Program-made: the position numbers and the translations under genes | The notes under the pieces: model-generated | Database searches by the model: none | What the model was told of the DNA's origin: nothing | The model's input: the letters and a program-made list of their open reading frames with translations, nothing else | Part shown: positions 33,456 to 42,937 of the stretch, in pieces | Position numbering within the stretch: the first letter of the stretch is position 1 | Layout: every line of letters begins with the position of its first letter | Source: VXLM01 sp965242665 | Lineage (GTDB): Bacteria > Chloroflexota > Dehalococcoidia > Lucifugimonadales > VXLM01 | Length of the DNA stretch: 64,000 nt | NCBI GenBank assembly: GCA_965242665.1 | Contig: OZ251484.1 | Span: 2,666,001-2,730,000 of the forward strand | Direction of reading: 5' to 3'

Positions 33456-34652
33456 ATGGTTGTCACGAACACAGCGAGATTGGGCTTCCCAGATTTTCCC
33501 GTGCAGCGCAGCATCGAAATTCTGCGGAGCGCCGGGGCGTCGACGTTGGACAAGAAGGAGGCCATCGCCAGCATCGGGCGCAAGCGCGACCCGAAGATGA
33601 CGCCGACTCTCATCGAGTACGCCCAAGACTCCAACCCGGAGATCGCAATGCAGGCGATCCGCGGACTGCTCGTCTTCCGCGCCGACCCCGCCGTCCGCGA
33701 GCGGCTCTCGCAGATGCGCGAACATCCCAATGACATGATCCGCGAAGTCTTGCGCCAAGAGTTGGACGACAGCGCGCCGGTCGACGAAGACGCGCACGCC
33801 GCCTCGCCGGACTTCATGAAGAACGTCGTCGTACAAGGCGACGTCCTCGACGCCCTGCAAAGAGTCCCCGACCGCTCCGTCCACCTCACGTTCACCTCCC
33901 CGCCCTACTACAACGCGCGGGACTACTCCATCTACCGGAGCTACGACGAATACCTCGACTTCCTCGAACGGGTCTTCAGGGATGTTCACCGCGTCACCAA
34001 GGAAGGGCGCTTCTTCATCCTGAACACCTCCCCCGTCATCGTCCCCCGCGCCGGAAGGAAGTACTCCAGCAGGCGCTATCCAGTCCCGTTCGACATCCAT
34101 GCCCGGCTTGGAGCCATCGGCTGGGAGTTCATCGACGACATCGTCTGGGCCAAACCTGAAGAGAGCGTCAAGAACCGCGTCGCCGGCTTCGAAGCCAACC
34201 GCAAACCCCTCACCTACAAGCCGAACATCCGCACCGAGTTCCTGATGGTCTATCGGAAGAAGTCTCCCAAGCTGATAGACTGGAACCTGCGGCAGTACTC
34301 CCAAGAAGCAATCGAACGAAGCAAAGTGCCGGACGGTATCGAGAGATCGAACATATGGAACATCGCGCCCGCGAGAGACCGGGTGCACAGCGCAGTCTTC
34401 CCCCTCGATCTGTGTGATCAGGTCGTGCGCCTCTATTCGTTCGTCGGCGATCTCGTCTTCGATCCCTTCGCCGGCAGCGGCACCCTGGGCAAGGCCGCTG
34501 TGCTGACCGACCGATACTTCTTCATGACCGAGATCCGAGAAGACTTCGTCGCGCGCATCCAAGAGAATATCTCGAATGTTGGGGGAGGGTTCGAGAGTGG
34601 CCGCCCCATCAGGATCATGCGCGTTCCAGAATTCGAGAAGGCGGCCGCCTGA
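33456..34652 (+). CDS. HEAT-repeat plus beta-class DNA methyltransferase
   Basis: A 398-residue protein. Residues 1-105 look like HEAT/armadillo helices (KKEAIASIGRKRDPKMTPTL and NPEIAMQAIRGLLVFRAD). The methyltransferase follows: TSPPYYNARDY is the catalytic motif and DPFAGSGTLGKAA the SAM motif, the beta-class order with SPPY, usual for N4-cytosine enzymes. The start at 33456 is five bases after the receiver-like gene. It is an orphan modification gene set inside the atp operon just upstream of atpG; the restriction-like nuclease at 31842 is the nearest possible partner. Confidence 0.88.
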   Translation: MVVTNTARLGFPDFPVQRSIEILRSAGASTLDKKEAIASIGRKRDPKMTPTLIEYAQDSNPEIAMQAIRGLLVFRADPAVRERLSQMREHPNDMIREVLRQELDDSAPVDEDAHAASPDFMKNVVVQGDVLDALQRVPDRSVHLTFTSPPYYNARDYSIYRSYDEYLDFLERVFRDVHRVTKEGRFFILNTSPVIVPRAGRKYSSRRYPVPFDIHARLGAIGWEFIDDIVWAKPEESVKNRVAGFEANRKPLTYKPNIRTEFLMVYRKKSPKLIDWNLRQYSQEAIERSKVPDGIERSNIWNIAPARDRVHSAVFPLDLCDQVVRLYSFVGDLVFDPFAGSGTLGKAAVLTDRYFFMTEIREDFVARIQENISNVGGGFESGRPIRIMRVPEFEKAAA

Positions 34653-34692
34653 TGCGCGCGCGCCAAATCCAAGAAAGCAGGAATCTGACGAG

Positions 34693-35568
34693 ATGCCAAG
34701 TGTACGGCAGCTGAGACGGCGCATCAGAAGCGTCGAGAGCACCGCGAAGATCACCAAGGCGATGTCCATGATCGCCGCGTCCAAGATGCGGAGAACCCAA
34801 GAGGCCGCCCTCCGAGGCCGGCCCTACGACGCCGACATGCGCGGCATCCTCGCAGACCTCGCCGCACAGCCGGCCCCCGACGACGAGGCCTACATCCACC
34901 CACTCCTCCGGCGTCGAAGAGTCGCCAAGGCGGAGATCATCCTCGTAACGCCGGACCGCGGACTTACCGGCGGACTGCACAGCAGGATCAACCGCGCCGT
35001 CTCGGAGTTCATCCTCGAACAGGAGAACGCGGGCATCGAAACCTCCATCGTCGCTGTGGGGCGCAAGGGAAACGACTTCCTCGCCAGAAGCGGACATGAC
35101 ATCCGCGCAGTCTTCACCGACATCGGCGACCGACCCGCACTCGAAGACATCCGCCCGATCGTGACCATCGTCACCAACGACTACACGCAAGAACGAGTCG
35201 ACGCAGTGTACCTGGCATACCCGGACTTCGTCAGTACCGTCGTCCAAAAGCCGGTGGTGCAGCCGCTCCTGCCTGTCGTCCCTGCCAAACTCGAACCCAA
35301 AGACACCGTCGGATACATCTACGAACCCGACCCGCTTGCCGTCATGGCGGCGCTGCTGCCGCGCTTCGTGGATATGCTGGTCTACCATGCCGTCCTCGAA
35401 AGCATCGCCAGCGAACAATCCGCGCGGATGGTAGCCATGAGAAACGCCACGGACAACGCCAACGTAATGGTCGACGACCTCACGCTGGAAATGAACAAGG
35501 CGCGCCAAGAGTCGATTACGTCCGAACTGCTGGACATCGTCGGCGGAGCCGCCGCAGTAGAAACATAG
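34693..35568 (+). CDS. atpG: F0F1 ATP synthase subunit gamma
   Basis: A 291-residue central-stalk subunit. The start is placed at 34693, where the standard N terminus begins (RQLRRRIRSVESTAKITKAM); an AGGA lies 11 bases upstream. The C-terminal helix reads NATDNANVMVDDLTLEMNKA. It rotates inside the alpha/beta hexamer. It follows the methyltransferase gene by 40 bases. Confidence 0.95.
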   Translation: MPSVRQLRRRIRSVESTAKITKAMSMIAASKMRRTQEAALRGRPYDADMRGILADLAAQPAPDDEAYIHPLLRRRRVAKAEIILVTPDRGLTGGLHSRINRAVSEFILEQENAGIETSIVAVGRKGNDFLARSGHDIRAVFTDIGDRPALEDIRPIVTIVTNDYTQERVDAVYLAYPDFVSTVVQKPVVQPLLPVVPAKLEPKDTVGYIYEPDPLAVMAALLPRFVDMLVYHAVLESIASEQSARMVAMRNATDNANVMVDDLTLEMNKARQESITSELLDIVGGAAAVET

Positions 35569-35641
35569 GAAGCCAACGAAACCGCAAGACCGCAGCGCCG
35601 CAGCCAAGCGACCGCGCGGCACGCTTCATACGGAGGACCAC

Positions 35642-37039
35642 ATGGCCACAGGAACGGTGACCCAGGTTATCGGCACGGTAGTGGATGTCGAATTCCCGCC
35701 CGACTCGATGCCCGCAATCTATAACGCCCTGCACACCCAGATCGACGACCGGCGACTGGTCTTGGAAGTCGAACAGCACGTCGGAAACAACTGGGTCCGA
35801 TGCCTGGCGCTCGGCGAAACAGACGGACTGAAGCGAGGCGCGCAAGCAGACGATACCGGCGCTCCCGTAACCGTCCCCGTCGGAGAACCCGCCCTCGGAC
35901 GCCTCTTCAACGCACTCGGCGAAACCCTCGACAAGATGGAAGAAGTCGAATCCGAACACAACTGGCCTATCCACCGAAAGCCCCCCGCCTTCGATGAACA
36001 ATCCACCACCATCGACGTCCTCGAAACAGGCATCAAAGTGTTCGACCTCATCGCCCCCTTCACGCGCGGCGGGAAAGTCGGAGCCTACGGCGGCGCTGGC
36101 GTCGGAAAGACCGTGGTCATCCAAGAACTGATCCGCAACATCGGCGCAGAACACCAAGGCGTATCCGTATTCGCAGGAGTCGGAGAACGCTCCCGCGAAG
36201 GCAACGACCTTTGGGGCGAAATGAAAGAGTCCGGCGTACTTGGCAGCACCGTCCTCGTATTCGGACAGATGAACGAACCCCCAGGCATCCGAGCACGCGT
36301 CGGACTCACTGGACTCACCATGGCCGAATTCTTCAAAGAAGAACGCGGCCAAGACGTCCTCATCTTCATCGACAACATCTACCGATACATCCTCGCAGGC
36401 ATGGAAGTCTCCGCCCTCCTCGGTCGAATGCCCTCCGCAGTCGGCTATCAGCCCACTCTCGCAACCGAAATGGGAGACCTGCAAGAGCGCATCACCTCCA
36501 GCGGCGGCGGCTCGATCACTTCCTTCCAAGCCATCTACGTCCCCGCCGACGACTACACCGACCCAGGCATCGTCACCACCTTCGGACACCTCGACGCCGT
36601 CATCTCCCTCGACCGCGCACTCTCCGAACAAGCGCTGTACCCCGCAGTCGACCCGCTCTCCTCCAACTCACGCATCCTCGAACCATCCATCGTCGGCCAA
36701 GAACACTACGACGCAGCGCGCGGAGTCCAACAAGTCCTCCAACGCTACCGAGACCTCCAAGACATCATCGCCATTCTTGGCGTCGAAGAGCTCTCCGAAG
36801 AAGACCGCCAGATCGTCGCACGCGCACGCAAGATACAACGCTTCCTCACCCAGCCAATGTTCGTCGCCGCCCAGTTCACAGGACAAGACGGGCGCTACGT
36901 CCCAATCCGCGAAACCGTGCGCGGCTTCACCGAAATACTGGCCGGTCAGCACGACGACCTCCCAGAGCAGGCATTCTACATGGTCGGCGACATCGACGAA
37001 GCCCGCGAAAAGGGCGAACGCATGGCGTCCGAGGAGTAG
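35642..37039 (+). CDS. atpD: F0F1 ATP synthase subunit beta
   Basis: A 465-residue catalytic subunit. Phosphate loop GGAGVGKTV at 150-158, catalytic Glu in GERSREGNDLW, and the DELSEED-type segment present as GVEELSEEDRQ near residue 385. A GGAGG site sits upstream of the ATG. It carries the three ATP-making sites of F1. Confidence 0.98.
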   Translation: MATGTVTQVIGTVVDVEFPPDSMPAIYNALHTQIDDRRLVLEVEQHVGNNWVRCLALGETDGLKRGAQADDTGAPVTVPVGEPALGRLFNALGETLDKMEEVESEHNWPIHRKPPAFDEQSTTIDVLETGIKVFDLIAPFTRGGKVGAYGGAGVGKTVVIQELIRNIGAEHQGVSVFAGVGERSREGNDLWGEMKESGVLGSTVLVFGQMNEPPGIRARVGLTGLTMAEFFKEERGQDVLIFIDNIYRYILAGMEVSALLGRMPSAVGYQPTLATEMGDLQERITSSGGGSITSFQAIYVPADDYTDPGIVTTFGHLDAVISLDRALSEQALYPAVDPLSSNSRILEPSIVGQEHYDAARGVQQVLQRYRDLQDIIAILGVEELSEEDRQIVARARKIQRFLTQPMFVAAQFTGQDGRYVPIRETVRGFTEILAGQHDDLPEQAFYMVGDIDEAREKGERMASEE

Positions 37040-37045
37040 TCCCCA

Positions 37046-37480
37046 ATGAGCCTCACACTGGAAATAGTAACTGCCGAACGCATCGTCTACTCGGAAGAAG
37101 TAGACACCCTCGTGGCGCCGGGCATAGAGGGCGAACTCGGCATCCTCCCCAATCACTCCCCACTGTTGACCGTCATGCAGCCCGGCGAAATCCGCGTCCA
37201 CAAAGACGGTGAAGAAACCTACATCGCCGTCAGCGGCGGCTTCCTCGAAGTCATCGGCAACGAGGCCACCATCCTGGCCGATACCGCCGAACGCTCTGAG
37301 GAAATCGACGAATCCCGCGCACAAGCGGCCATCGACCGCGCACAAGAACGCATCGACGCAGCAGGGCCCAACATCAACCTGCCACGCGCCGTCATGTCCA
37401 TCCGACGCTCGCGCGCACGCCTCAAAGTCGCACGCCGACGATCCCCCATCCATCCAACCGACACAATGCAAACGAATTAG
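37046..37480 (+). CDS. atpC: F0F1 ATP synthase subunit epsilon
   Basis: A 144-residue epsilon subunit: N-terminal beta sandwich (LEIVTAERIVYSEEVDTLVAPG and ELGILPNHSPLLTVMQPGE) and C-terminal helical hairpin (SRAQAAIDRAQERIDA pattern). It couples gamma to the c-ring and can restrain ATP hydrolysis. It starts six bases after atpD and ends the operon. Confidence 0.95.
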   Translation: MSLTLEIVTAERIVYSEEVDTLVAPGIEGELGILPNHSPLLTVMQPGEIRVHKDGEETYIAVSGGFLEVIGNEATILADTAERSEEIDESRAQAAIDRAQERIDAAGPNINLPRAVMSIRRSRARLKVARRRSPIHPTDTMQTN

Positions 37481-37503
37481 GGCACACCGCCGATACCCCC
37501 CAA

Positions 37504-40176
37504 ATGCCAAAACCACCCATGCTCTCCATCCAATTTGAAACCTATACCCTCCCCAACGGACTAGACGTCATCCTCCACCGCGATGACTCCCTGCCCATGG
37601 TGGCGGTCAACCTCTGGTACCACGTCGGATCCAAGGACGAACAGCCGGGACGCACCGGATTCGCACACCTCTTCGAACACATCATGTTCGAAGGATCCAA
37701 GCATCACAACCGTGACTTCTTCGAACCCCTCGAAAAGGCCGGCGCACGCATCAACGGATCCACTACCAACGACCGCACCAACTACTGGACTACCGCACCC
37801 TCCAACACCCTCGAACTCATCCTCTGGCTCGAGTCCGACCGCATGGGCTACCTGTTGGACGCCCTCGATCAAGAACGCCTCGACCTCCAGCGCGACGTCG
37901 TCAAGAACGAACGCAGGCAAAGCTACGAAAACCGACCCTACGGCAAAGCCCACCTAGCCATGGAAACCGCCATCTTCCCGGCCCCGCACCCATACAACTG
38001 GCCGGTCATCGGTTCCCAAGAGGACCTCGACGCCGCCTCTCTCGACGACGTCCGCAACTTCTTCAAAACCTACTACGTCCCATCCAACGCCAGCCTCGCC
38101 ATCGCCGGCGACTTCGACCCCGACCAGACCCGCAGCCTCATCGACGAATACTTCGGCAGCATTCCCCCAGGCAGCGCCATCGACCGCGTCGGCCAGATGA
38201 ACTCCGCCCTAACCGGCGAACTCCGCCTGGACATGCGCGACAAGATCCACCTGCCCCGCCTCTCCATCGTCTGGCCGACAGGCCCCGTATTCGGACCCCA
38301 CGAAGCCCCCCTCGATATCCTCGCCGTCATCATGGGTGAAGGACAAAGCTCCCGTCTCTACAAAAGCCTCGTCTACGACCAGCGAATCGCCCGAGACGTA
38401 GTGGTAGACCACTACTCCCGCGAAATCGCCGGAGAGCTCGTCGTTCAAGTCACCGCAAACCCAGGGCAAGACCTCGACGAGATCGAAGAAATCGTCCACG
38501 CCCAGCTCGAACGCCTCCACGACGACCCGCCTTCCGAACGCGAAGTCCAAATGGCGCTCAACCAGTATGAAACCCACAACGTCCGCAGCCTGGAACGCAT
38601 CGGAGGATTCGGAGGCAGAGCCGATCAACTGAACCTGTTCAACGTCTTCGCCGGCGACCCAAGCCGAATCAACACCGACATGGAACGCTATCGAGCCGTC
38701 GCATCCGACGACATCCTCCGAGTAGCCAAGGAAACCCTCGGGCCCCATAGAGTCCGCCTCACCGTCACGCCAGAAGAAGCAGTCGAAGCCGCACACGCGC
38801 AGATCGACCGCTCTACAATGCCCCCAAGCGCGAAACCCCGGCCATTCTCCCCCCCCGTACCACGCCGCGAAAAGCTGGATAACGGCCTGAACGTCCTATA
38901 CGTCGAAGACCCGCGTCTCCCCGTCGTATCATTCGGCCTCGTCGCCGACGCCGGCGCAGCAGACGATCCCCCCGATAAACCCGGGCTCTCCCACCTGACA
39001 GCCGCCATGCTGCCAGAGGGAACGCCCGCCATGACCAGCCAAGACATCGCCCAAGAAATGGAGCTCATCGGCTCCCACCTCTCCAGCTCGGCCAGCTACG
39101 AACGCGCATCCATCTCCGCATCCTCCCTAACCGGACACTGGACGCGCGCCCTGGAAATACTCTCCAACGTCGCCGCTGACGCCAACTTCCCCGAACACGA
39201 ACTCGAACGCGTCCGCAAAGAACGACTGACCGACCTCCAACGCATCGCAGACGACCCAAACCTCATCTCCCGACGAGCCTACCGCGCGCTCGTGTACGGC
39301 CAACGCACCCCATACGGCAACCCCCTCATCGGCAACGACGAATCCATCCGCGCTATGACCCGAGACCAGATCGTCGAACGATTCCGACGCGCCTACCGCC
39401 CGAACGCCTCGACGCTGATAGTCGTCGGAGACGCGCGCCGCGGCAGCGTAGTGACGGAAGCACAGGCCCGCTTCGGTCGATGGACGTCCGACGCCCAACC
39501 GCCGAACGAGCCCCCCAAATCGTCCCCCCCGGTGCCCGCGCAAACCACGATCTACCTCGCCGACAAACCCGGCGCCGCACAATCCGTCATCCGCGCAGGA
39601 CACCTTACCATCGGACGCCACAGCCCCGACTACTACGCCCTCAACCTCCTAAACTACCTCTTCGGCGGCAACTTCATGGCGCGCCTCAACCAAAACCTCC
39701 GCCAAGACAAAGGCTACAGCTACGGCTTCCACTCAGCCATCGACTGGAGCATCAACCACTCGATGCTCACCGCATGGGGCGCCGTGCAAACCCAAGTGAC
39801 CAAAGAATCCGTCATCGAAACACTCAAGGAATTCGAGGACATCCGAACCAGCCGACCAGTCGAAGAACCCGAGTTCGACGACGCCAAGAACGGCCTCCTC
39901 AGAGGATTCCCAAGCGAGTTCGAAACCCAGTCCAGCCTACTCTCCCAACTCGGACGCATCGTCGCGTTCGGCCTGCCTGACGACTACCTCTCCACCCTCG
40001 AAGCTCGCTACCAGTCCATCACCCTTGACGACATCAATCGCGCCGCCGCCGAACATCTCGACACTGCACGCCTCACCCTCCTCGTCGTCGGCGACCAATC
40101 CGTCATCTTGCCAGGACTAGCCGAACTAGGGTACCCTATCATCCACGTAGACTACGAAGGCGGCCTGATCGACTGA
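37504..40176 (+). CDS. M16 family (pitrilysin-type) zinc peptidase, full-length two-domain form
   Basis: An 890-residue peptidase built from two homologous halves. The first has the inverted zinc motif HLFEH (His55, Glu58, His59) and the distal Glu in VVKNERRQSYENRPYG. The second half (from about 455, RREKLDNGLNVLYVED) lacks the motif, as usual. The fused form is unlike the paired small M16 subunits of many bacteria. The first residues show no signal peptide. It starts 23 bases after atpC, so it may be read through from the atp operon. Confidence 0.9.
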   Translation: MPKPPMLSIQFETYTLPNGLDVILHRDDSLPMVAVNLWYHVGSKDEQPGRTGFAHLFEHIMFEGSKHHNRDFFEPLEKAGARINGSTTNDRTNYWTTAPSNTLELILWLESDRMGYLLDALDQERLDLQRDVVKNERRQSYENRPYGKAHLAMETAIFPAPHPYNWPVIGSQEDLDAASLDDVRNFFKTYYVPSNASLAIAGDFDPDQTRSLIDEYFGSIPPGSAIDRVGQMNSALTGELRLDMRDKIHLPRLSIVWPTGPVFGPHEAPLDILAVIMGEGQSSRLYKSLVYDQRIARDVVVDHYSREIAGELVVQVTANPGQDLDEIEEIVHAQLERLHDDPPSEREVQMALNQYETHNVRSLERIGGFGGRADQLNLFNVFAGDPSRINTDMERYRAVASDDILRVAKETLGPHRVRLTVTPEEAVEAAHAQIDRSTMPPSAKPRPFSPPVPRREKLDNGLNVLYVEDPRLPVVSFGLVADAGAADDPPDKPGLSHLTAAMLPEGTPAMTSQDIAQEMELIGSHLSSSASYERASISASSLTGHWTRALEILSNVAADANFPEHELERVRKERLTDLQRIADDPNLISRRAYRALVYGQRTPYGNPLIGNDESIRAMTRDQIVERFRRAYRPNASTLIVVGDARRGSVVTEAQARFGRWTSDAQPPNEPPKSSPPVPAQTTIYLADKPGAAQSVIRAGHLTIGRHSPDYYALNLLNYLFGGNFMARLNQNLRQDKGYSYGFHSAIDWSINHSMLTAWGAVQTQVTKESVIETLKEFEDIRTSRPVEEPEFDDAKNGLLRGFPSEFETQSSLLSQLGRIVAFGLPDDYLSTLEARYQSITLDDINRAAAEHLDTARLTLLVVGDQSVILPGLAELGYPIIHVDYEGGLID

Positions 40177-40212
40177 GACCCGCCCCTCCAACATCAGAAA
40201 GGAATACCCCCG

Positions 40213-40794
40213 ATGCCACTAGAATTCGCAACCCAGCAACTCGACGCCCAACCCATCGTGGGCATCCGCATGACCACGACCACAGACAAACTCGCCGAGA
40301 TCATGGGGCCCCTGTTCGGCGAAGTGTACGGATACATCCAGCACAACGGACAACAGCCAGCGGGAATGCCGCTCTCGATCTACCATCGCATGGAAAGCGG
40401 GCCCCTAGTCGACGCGGAATGCGCGCAAGAAGATTGCAACTGCGACACAGACGCGGAATGCGCGCAAGAAGATTGCAGCTGCGACACAGACGCCGAGTCC
40501 GCACACCCAGAAGGCAGACTCGAACTCGAGCTCGAATGCGCTATGCCCGTGCAAGCCCCAATGGAGGGAACCGGACGCGTCCAACCCAGCGAACTCCCCG
40601 CATGCACAGCCGCAACCGTAACCCACCTCGGCGCATACGACGACCTCCCAAAGACGTGGAGCGCGCTCACTCAATGGATGGGATCGCAAGGACTCCAACC
40701 CGCAGCGGCCCCGTGGGAAGTCTACGTCACCGACCCAACCGAGGAGCCGGACCAATCCAAGTGGCGCACCGACATCTTCTTCCCTGTACAGTGA
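40213..40794 (+). CDS. GyrI-like effector-binding protein with Cys-rich repeat insertion
   Basis: A 193-residue protein with the AraC-effector/GyrI fold: RMTTTTDKLAEIMGPLFGEVYGYI and later PACTAATVTHLGAYDDLPKTW and APWEVYVTDPTE. Between strand pairs, residues 67-96 are two exact copies of a 13-residue acidic unit (DAECAQEDC, then N/S, then CDT) plus a partial third (DAESA). The unit carries three Cys, so the insert has six and could bind metal. The fold binds small cationic ligands in other members. Start after AGAAAGGA; 36 bases after the M16 gene. Confidence 0.85.
   Translation: MPLEFATQQLDAQPIVGIRMTTTTDKLAEIMGPLFGEVYGYIQHNGQQPAGMPLSIYHRMESGPLVDAECAQEDCNCDTDAECAQEDCSCDTDAESAHPEGRLELELECAMPVQAPMEGTGRVQPSELPACTAATVTHLGAYDDLPKTWSALTQWMGSQGLQPAAAPWEVYVTDPTEEPDQSKWRTDIFFPVQ
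40411..40488 (+). repeat. 39-bp tandem repeat inside the GyrI-like gene
   Basis: Two 39-base units (40411-40449 and 40450-40488) differ at one base (AAC versus AGC). They encode the 13-residue Cys-rich units. A 9-base piece of a third unit follows. Confidence 0.9.
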
Positions 40795-40903
40795 CCAACC
40801 GCCAAACGGCGCAACTCGCCCCGTTCCCAGATACTCCATCCGACGCACCGCGAAACACGCCTGCCAAAGATGTCCAAGCATAGCCTCGAAAGAGCCCCCA
40901 ACC

Positions 40904-41755
40904 GTGCATGAGGTAGACCTCCACCTCCACACGACCCATTCGGACGGCACTCTCACCCCCACAGAGCTCGTCGACCTCTGTGCGCGCAGCAGCCTGAAAG
41001 TCATCGCCGTCAGCGACCACGACTCCACCGAAGGCATCGAAGAAGCCCTCGCCGCCGCAAAACCCCGCGGCATAGAAGTCATCCCCGCCATCGAACTGAG
41101 CGCCGACGTCCCAAACAACGAAATCCACATGCTCGGCTACTTCGTCGACATCAGCGACCAGCAGTTTCAAGACACCCTCGCCAAGTTCCGCGCCGGACGG
41201 AAAGACCGCGCAAGGGAAATGGTCGAACGACTCAACGAGCTCGACATCCACATAACCTGGGAACAAGTACAACGCATCGCCGACGGAGCCGCCGTCGGAC
41301 GCCCACACATCGCCCAAGCCATGGTAGAACGCGGATACGTGCAGTACAACAAGGACGCTTTCGACCGCTACCTCGGACGAAACGGCCTCGCATACATCCA
41401 ACGACCACGCTTGAAACCAGAAGAAGCCATCCAAATGCTCCTGCAAAACGGCGCACTCCCAGCCATGGCGCACCCACTATACTACGAACGAACCAACATC
41501 CCCGCACTCAAGAAGACCATCGCCGACCTCAAAGAAGCCGGAATGGTCGGCCTGGAAGTCCACTACGGCGAGTTCTCGAACGACGAGATCGAGACCCTGA
41601 AATCCATCGCAAACGAACTTGACCTCGTCCCATGCGGCGGCAGCGACTATCACGCATCTGGCAACCCGGGCGAAATCCACCCGGGCGACGCAGGGCCCCC
41701 CATGAGCTCCGTCCATTCACTCCGAAAACGCAAAAAACCCGTCCCATCGTCATGA
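40904..41755 (+). CDS. PHP-domain phosphoesterase (YciV/RNase AM-like)
   Basis: A 283-residue protein with the four metal motifs of the PHP family: HLHTTHSDG at the N terminus, SDHDSTEG, EIHMLGYFVD and AHPLYY, then GGSDYHA near the C terminus. Relatives hydrolyse 3',5'-nucleoside bisphosphates and short 5' ends of RNA. GTG start at 40904. The stop overlaps the plsY start (ATGA). Confidence 0.9.
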   Translation: MHEVDLHLHTTHSDGTLTPTELVDLCARSSLKVIAVSDHDSTEGIEEALAAAKPRGIEVIPAIELSADVPNNEIHMLGYFVDISDQQFQDTLAKFRAGRKDRAREMVERLNELDIHITWEQVQRIADGAAVGRPHIAQAMVERGYVQYNKDAFDRYLGRNGLAYIQRPRLKPEEAIQMLLQNGALPAMAHPLYYERTNIPALKKTIADLKEAGMVGLEVHYGEFSNDEIETLKSIANELDLVPCGGSDYHASGNPGEIHPGDAGPPMSSVHSLRKRKKPVPSS

Positions 41756-42432
41756 CACCCGCACACGCCCTATGGATCGTCGGCGCCTACCTCTGGGGCG
41801 CGATCCCCTCCTCATACATAGTCGCGCGTTTCCTCAAAGGAGTCGACCTCCGCGATTCCGGATCAGGCAACGTCGGCGCCTCCAACCTCGGCGAACACAC
41901 CAACCGAATAGTAGGCATCCTCGTTGGAATCTTCGACGCCGGTGCCAAAGCCGCCGCCCCCATCATCCTCGCACGCGCCCTCGACCAAAGCATCGCCCTG
42001 CAAGCCGCCGTCGCACTCGCTGCCGTCATAGGACATAACTGGTCCCCCTACATCCGCATGACCGGCGGACGCGGAATCTCCACCGCCATCGGCGTAATGT
42101 TCGCGTTCGCAATGTGGTGGGAAATACTCGCAGGCATCGTACTCGTCGGCATCCTCGGCCGATGGTGGCTCAAAGACACCGGCTTCTGGACATTCGTCAT
42201 GATAGCCGCACTTCCGCCTCTCACCATCCTCCTCGGCCGCCCAACCGAGATAACCATCCTCTTCGCATCCATGTCCATCGTACTACTGGCAAAGCGCTTG
42301 ACCAGCAACTGGGACTGGCCGCACGAACCCCACCAACGCAAGCAAGTCCTCATCAACCGCCTCCTATGGGACCGCGACGTTCGACGCCAAGAAGAATGGA
42401 CCCGAAGAGGCATAGAATGCGAGGCAGCCTAG
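41752..42432 (+). CDS. plsY: Glycerol-3-phosphate acyltransferase PlsY
   Basis: A 226-residue integral membrane enzyme that moves an acyl group from acyl-phosphate to glycerol-3-phosphate, the first step of phospholipid synthesis. Family motifs are GAIPSSYIVAR, GSGNVGASNLGE and GHNWSPYIRMTGGRGISTAIG. About five to six membrane segments. The C-terminal 30 residues are a charged tail not common in the family. Translationally coupled to the PHP gene by ATGA. Confidence 0.9.
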   Translation: MTPAHALWIVGAYLWGAIPSSYIVARFLKGVDLRDSGSGNVGASNLGEHTNRIVGILVGIFDAGAKAAAPIILARALDQSIALQAAVALAAVIGHNWSPYIRMTGGRGISTAIGVMFAFAMWWEILAGIVLVGILGRWWLKDTGFWTFVMIAALPPLTILLGRPTEITILFASMSIVLLAKRLTSNWDWPHEPHQRKQVLINRLLWDRDVRRQEEWTRRGIECEAA

Positions 42433-42926
42433 TGGACGAATCCCAAGACGAAGTCACATACTGCGCCAAGCACAAGAAGACCCCAACCAACGTCCGCTGC
42501 GGACGCTGCGATACCCCCGTCTGCCCACAATGCCTCGTGTTCGCCCCCGTCGGCGTGCGCTGCTCCGACTGCGGCAAGCCCACCAAACTCCCGCAATACC
42601 AAGTCCCGCTCCCCCTCCTCCTGAGGGCGCTAGGAGCAAGCTTGGCCGCAGGAGCGGCGGGAGGAGTAATACTCTCGTTCGTCTTGGTGAACCTAACCGG
42701 ACTCTTCTATCTTATAGCGGCCGCCGGCGTCGGCTACTTGGTAAGCGAAGCAACTAGCTTTGCCGCGCAGAGGAAGCGAGGCCCCGTCCTCGGAAGCATA
42801 GCGGCATTCGGCGCAGTTGCAGGACACGCCCCTATCATCTTCCTAGTGGGGGGACTCCCATTCATCATCCTACTGGGAACCGCCATCGCTGCCTTCGTGG
42901 CGTTCTTGCGGCTGAGATACCCCTAA
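42417..42926 (+). CDS. B-box-like zinc finger membrane protein
   Basis: A 169-residue protein. Residues 10-55 carry a Cys/His zinc cluster (YCAKHKKTPTNVRCGRCD, then CPQCLVF, then RCSDCGK). Three to four membrane segments follow (from PLPLLLRALGASLAAGAAGG to the end). Such N-terminal zinc-ribbon or B-box heads on short membrane proteins are common and uncharacterised. The ATG at 42417 has AGAGG six bases upstream and overlaps plsY by 16 bases; a GTG at 42432 is the alternative start. Confidence 0.75.
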   Translation: MRGSLVDESQDEVTYCAKHKKTPTNVRCGRCDTPVCPQCLVFAPVGVRCSDCGKPTKLPQYQVPLPLLLRALGASLAAGAAGGVILSFVLVNLTGLFYLIAAAGVGYLVSEATSFAAQRKRGPVLGSIAAFGAVAGHAPIIFLVGGLPFIILLGTAIAAFVAFLRLRYP

Positions 42927-42937
42927 ACCCGCGTCTG

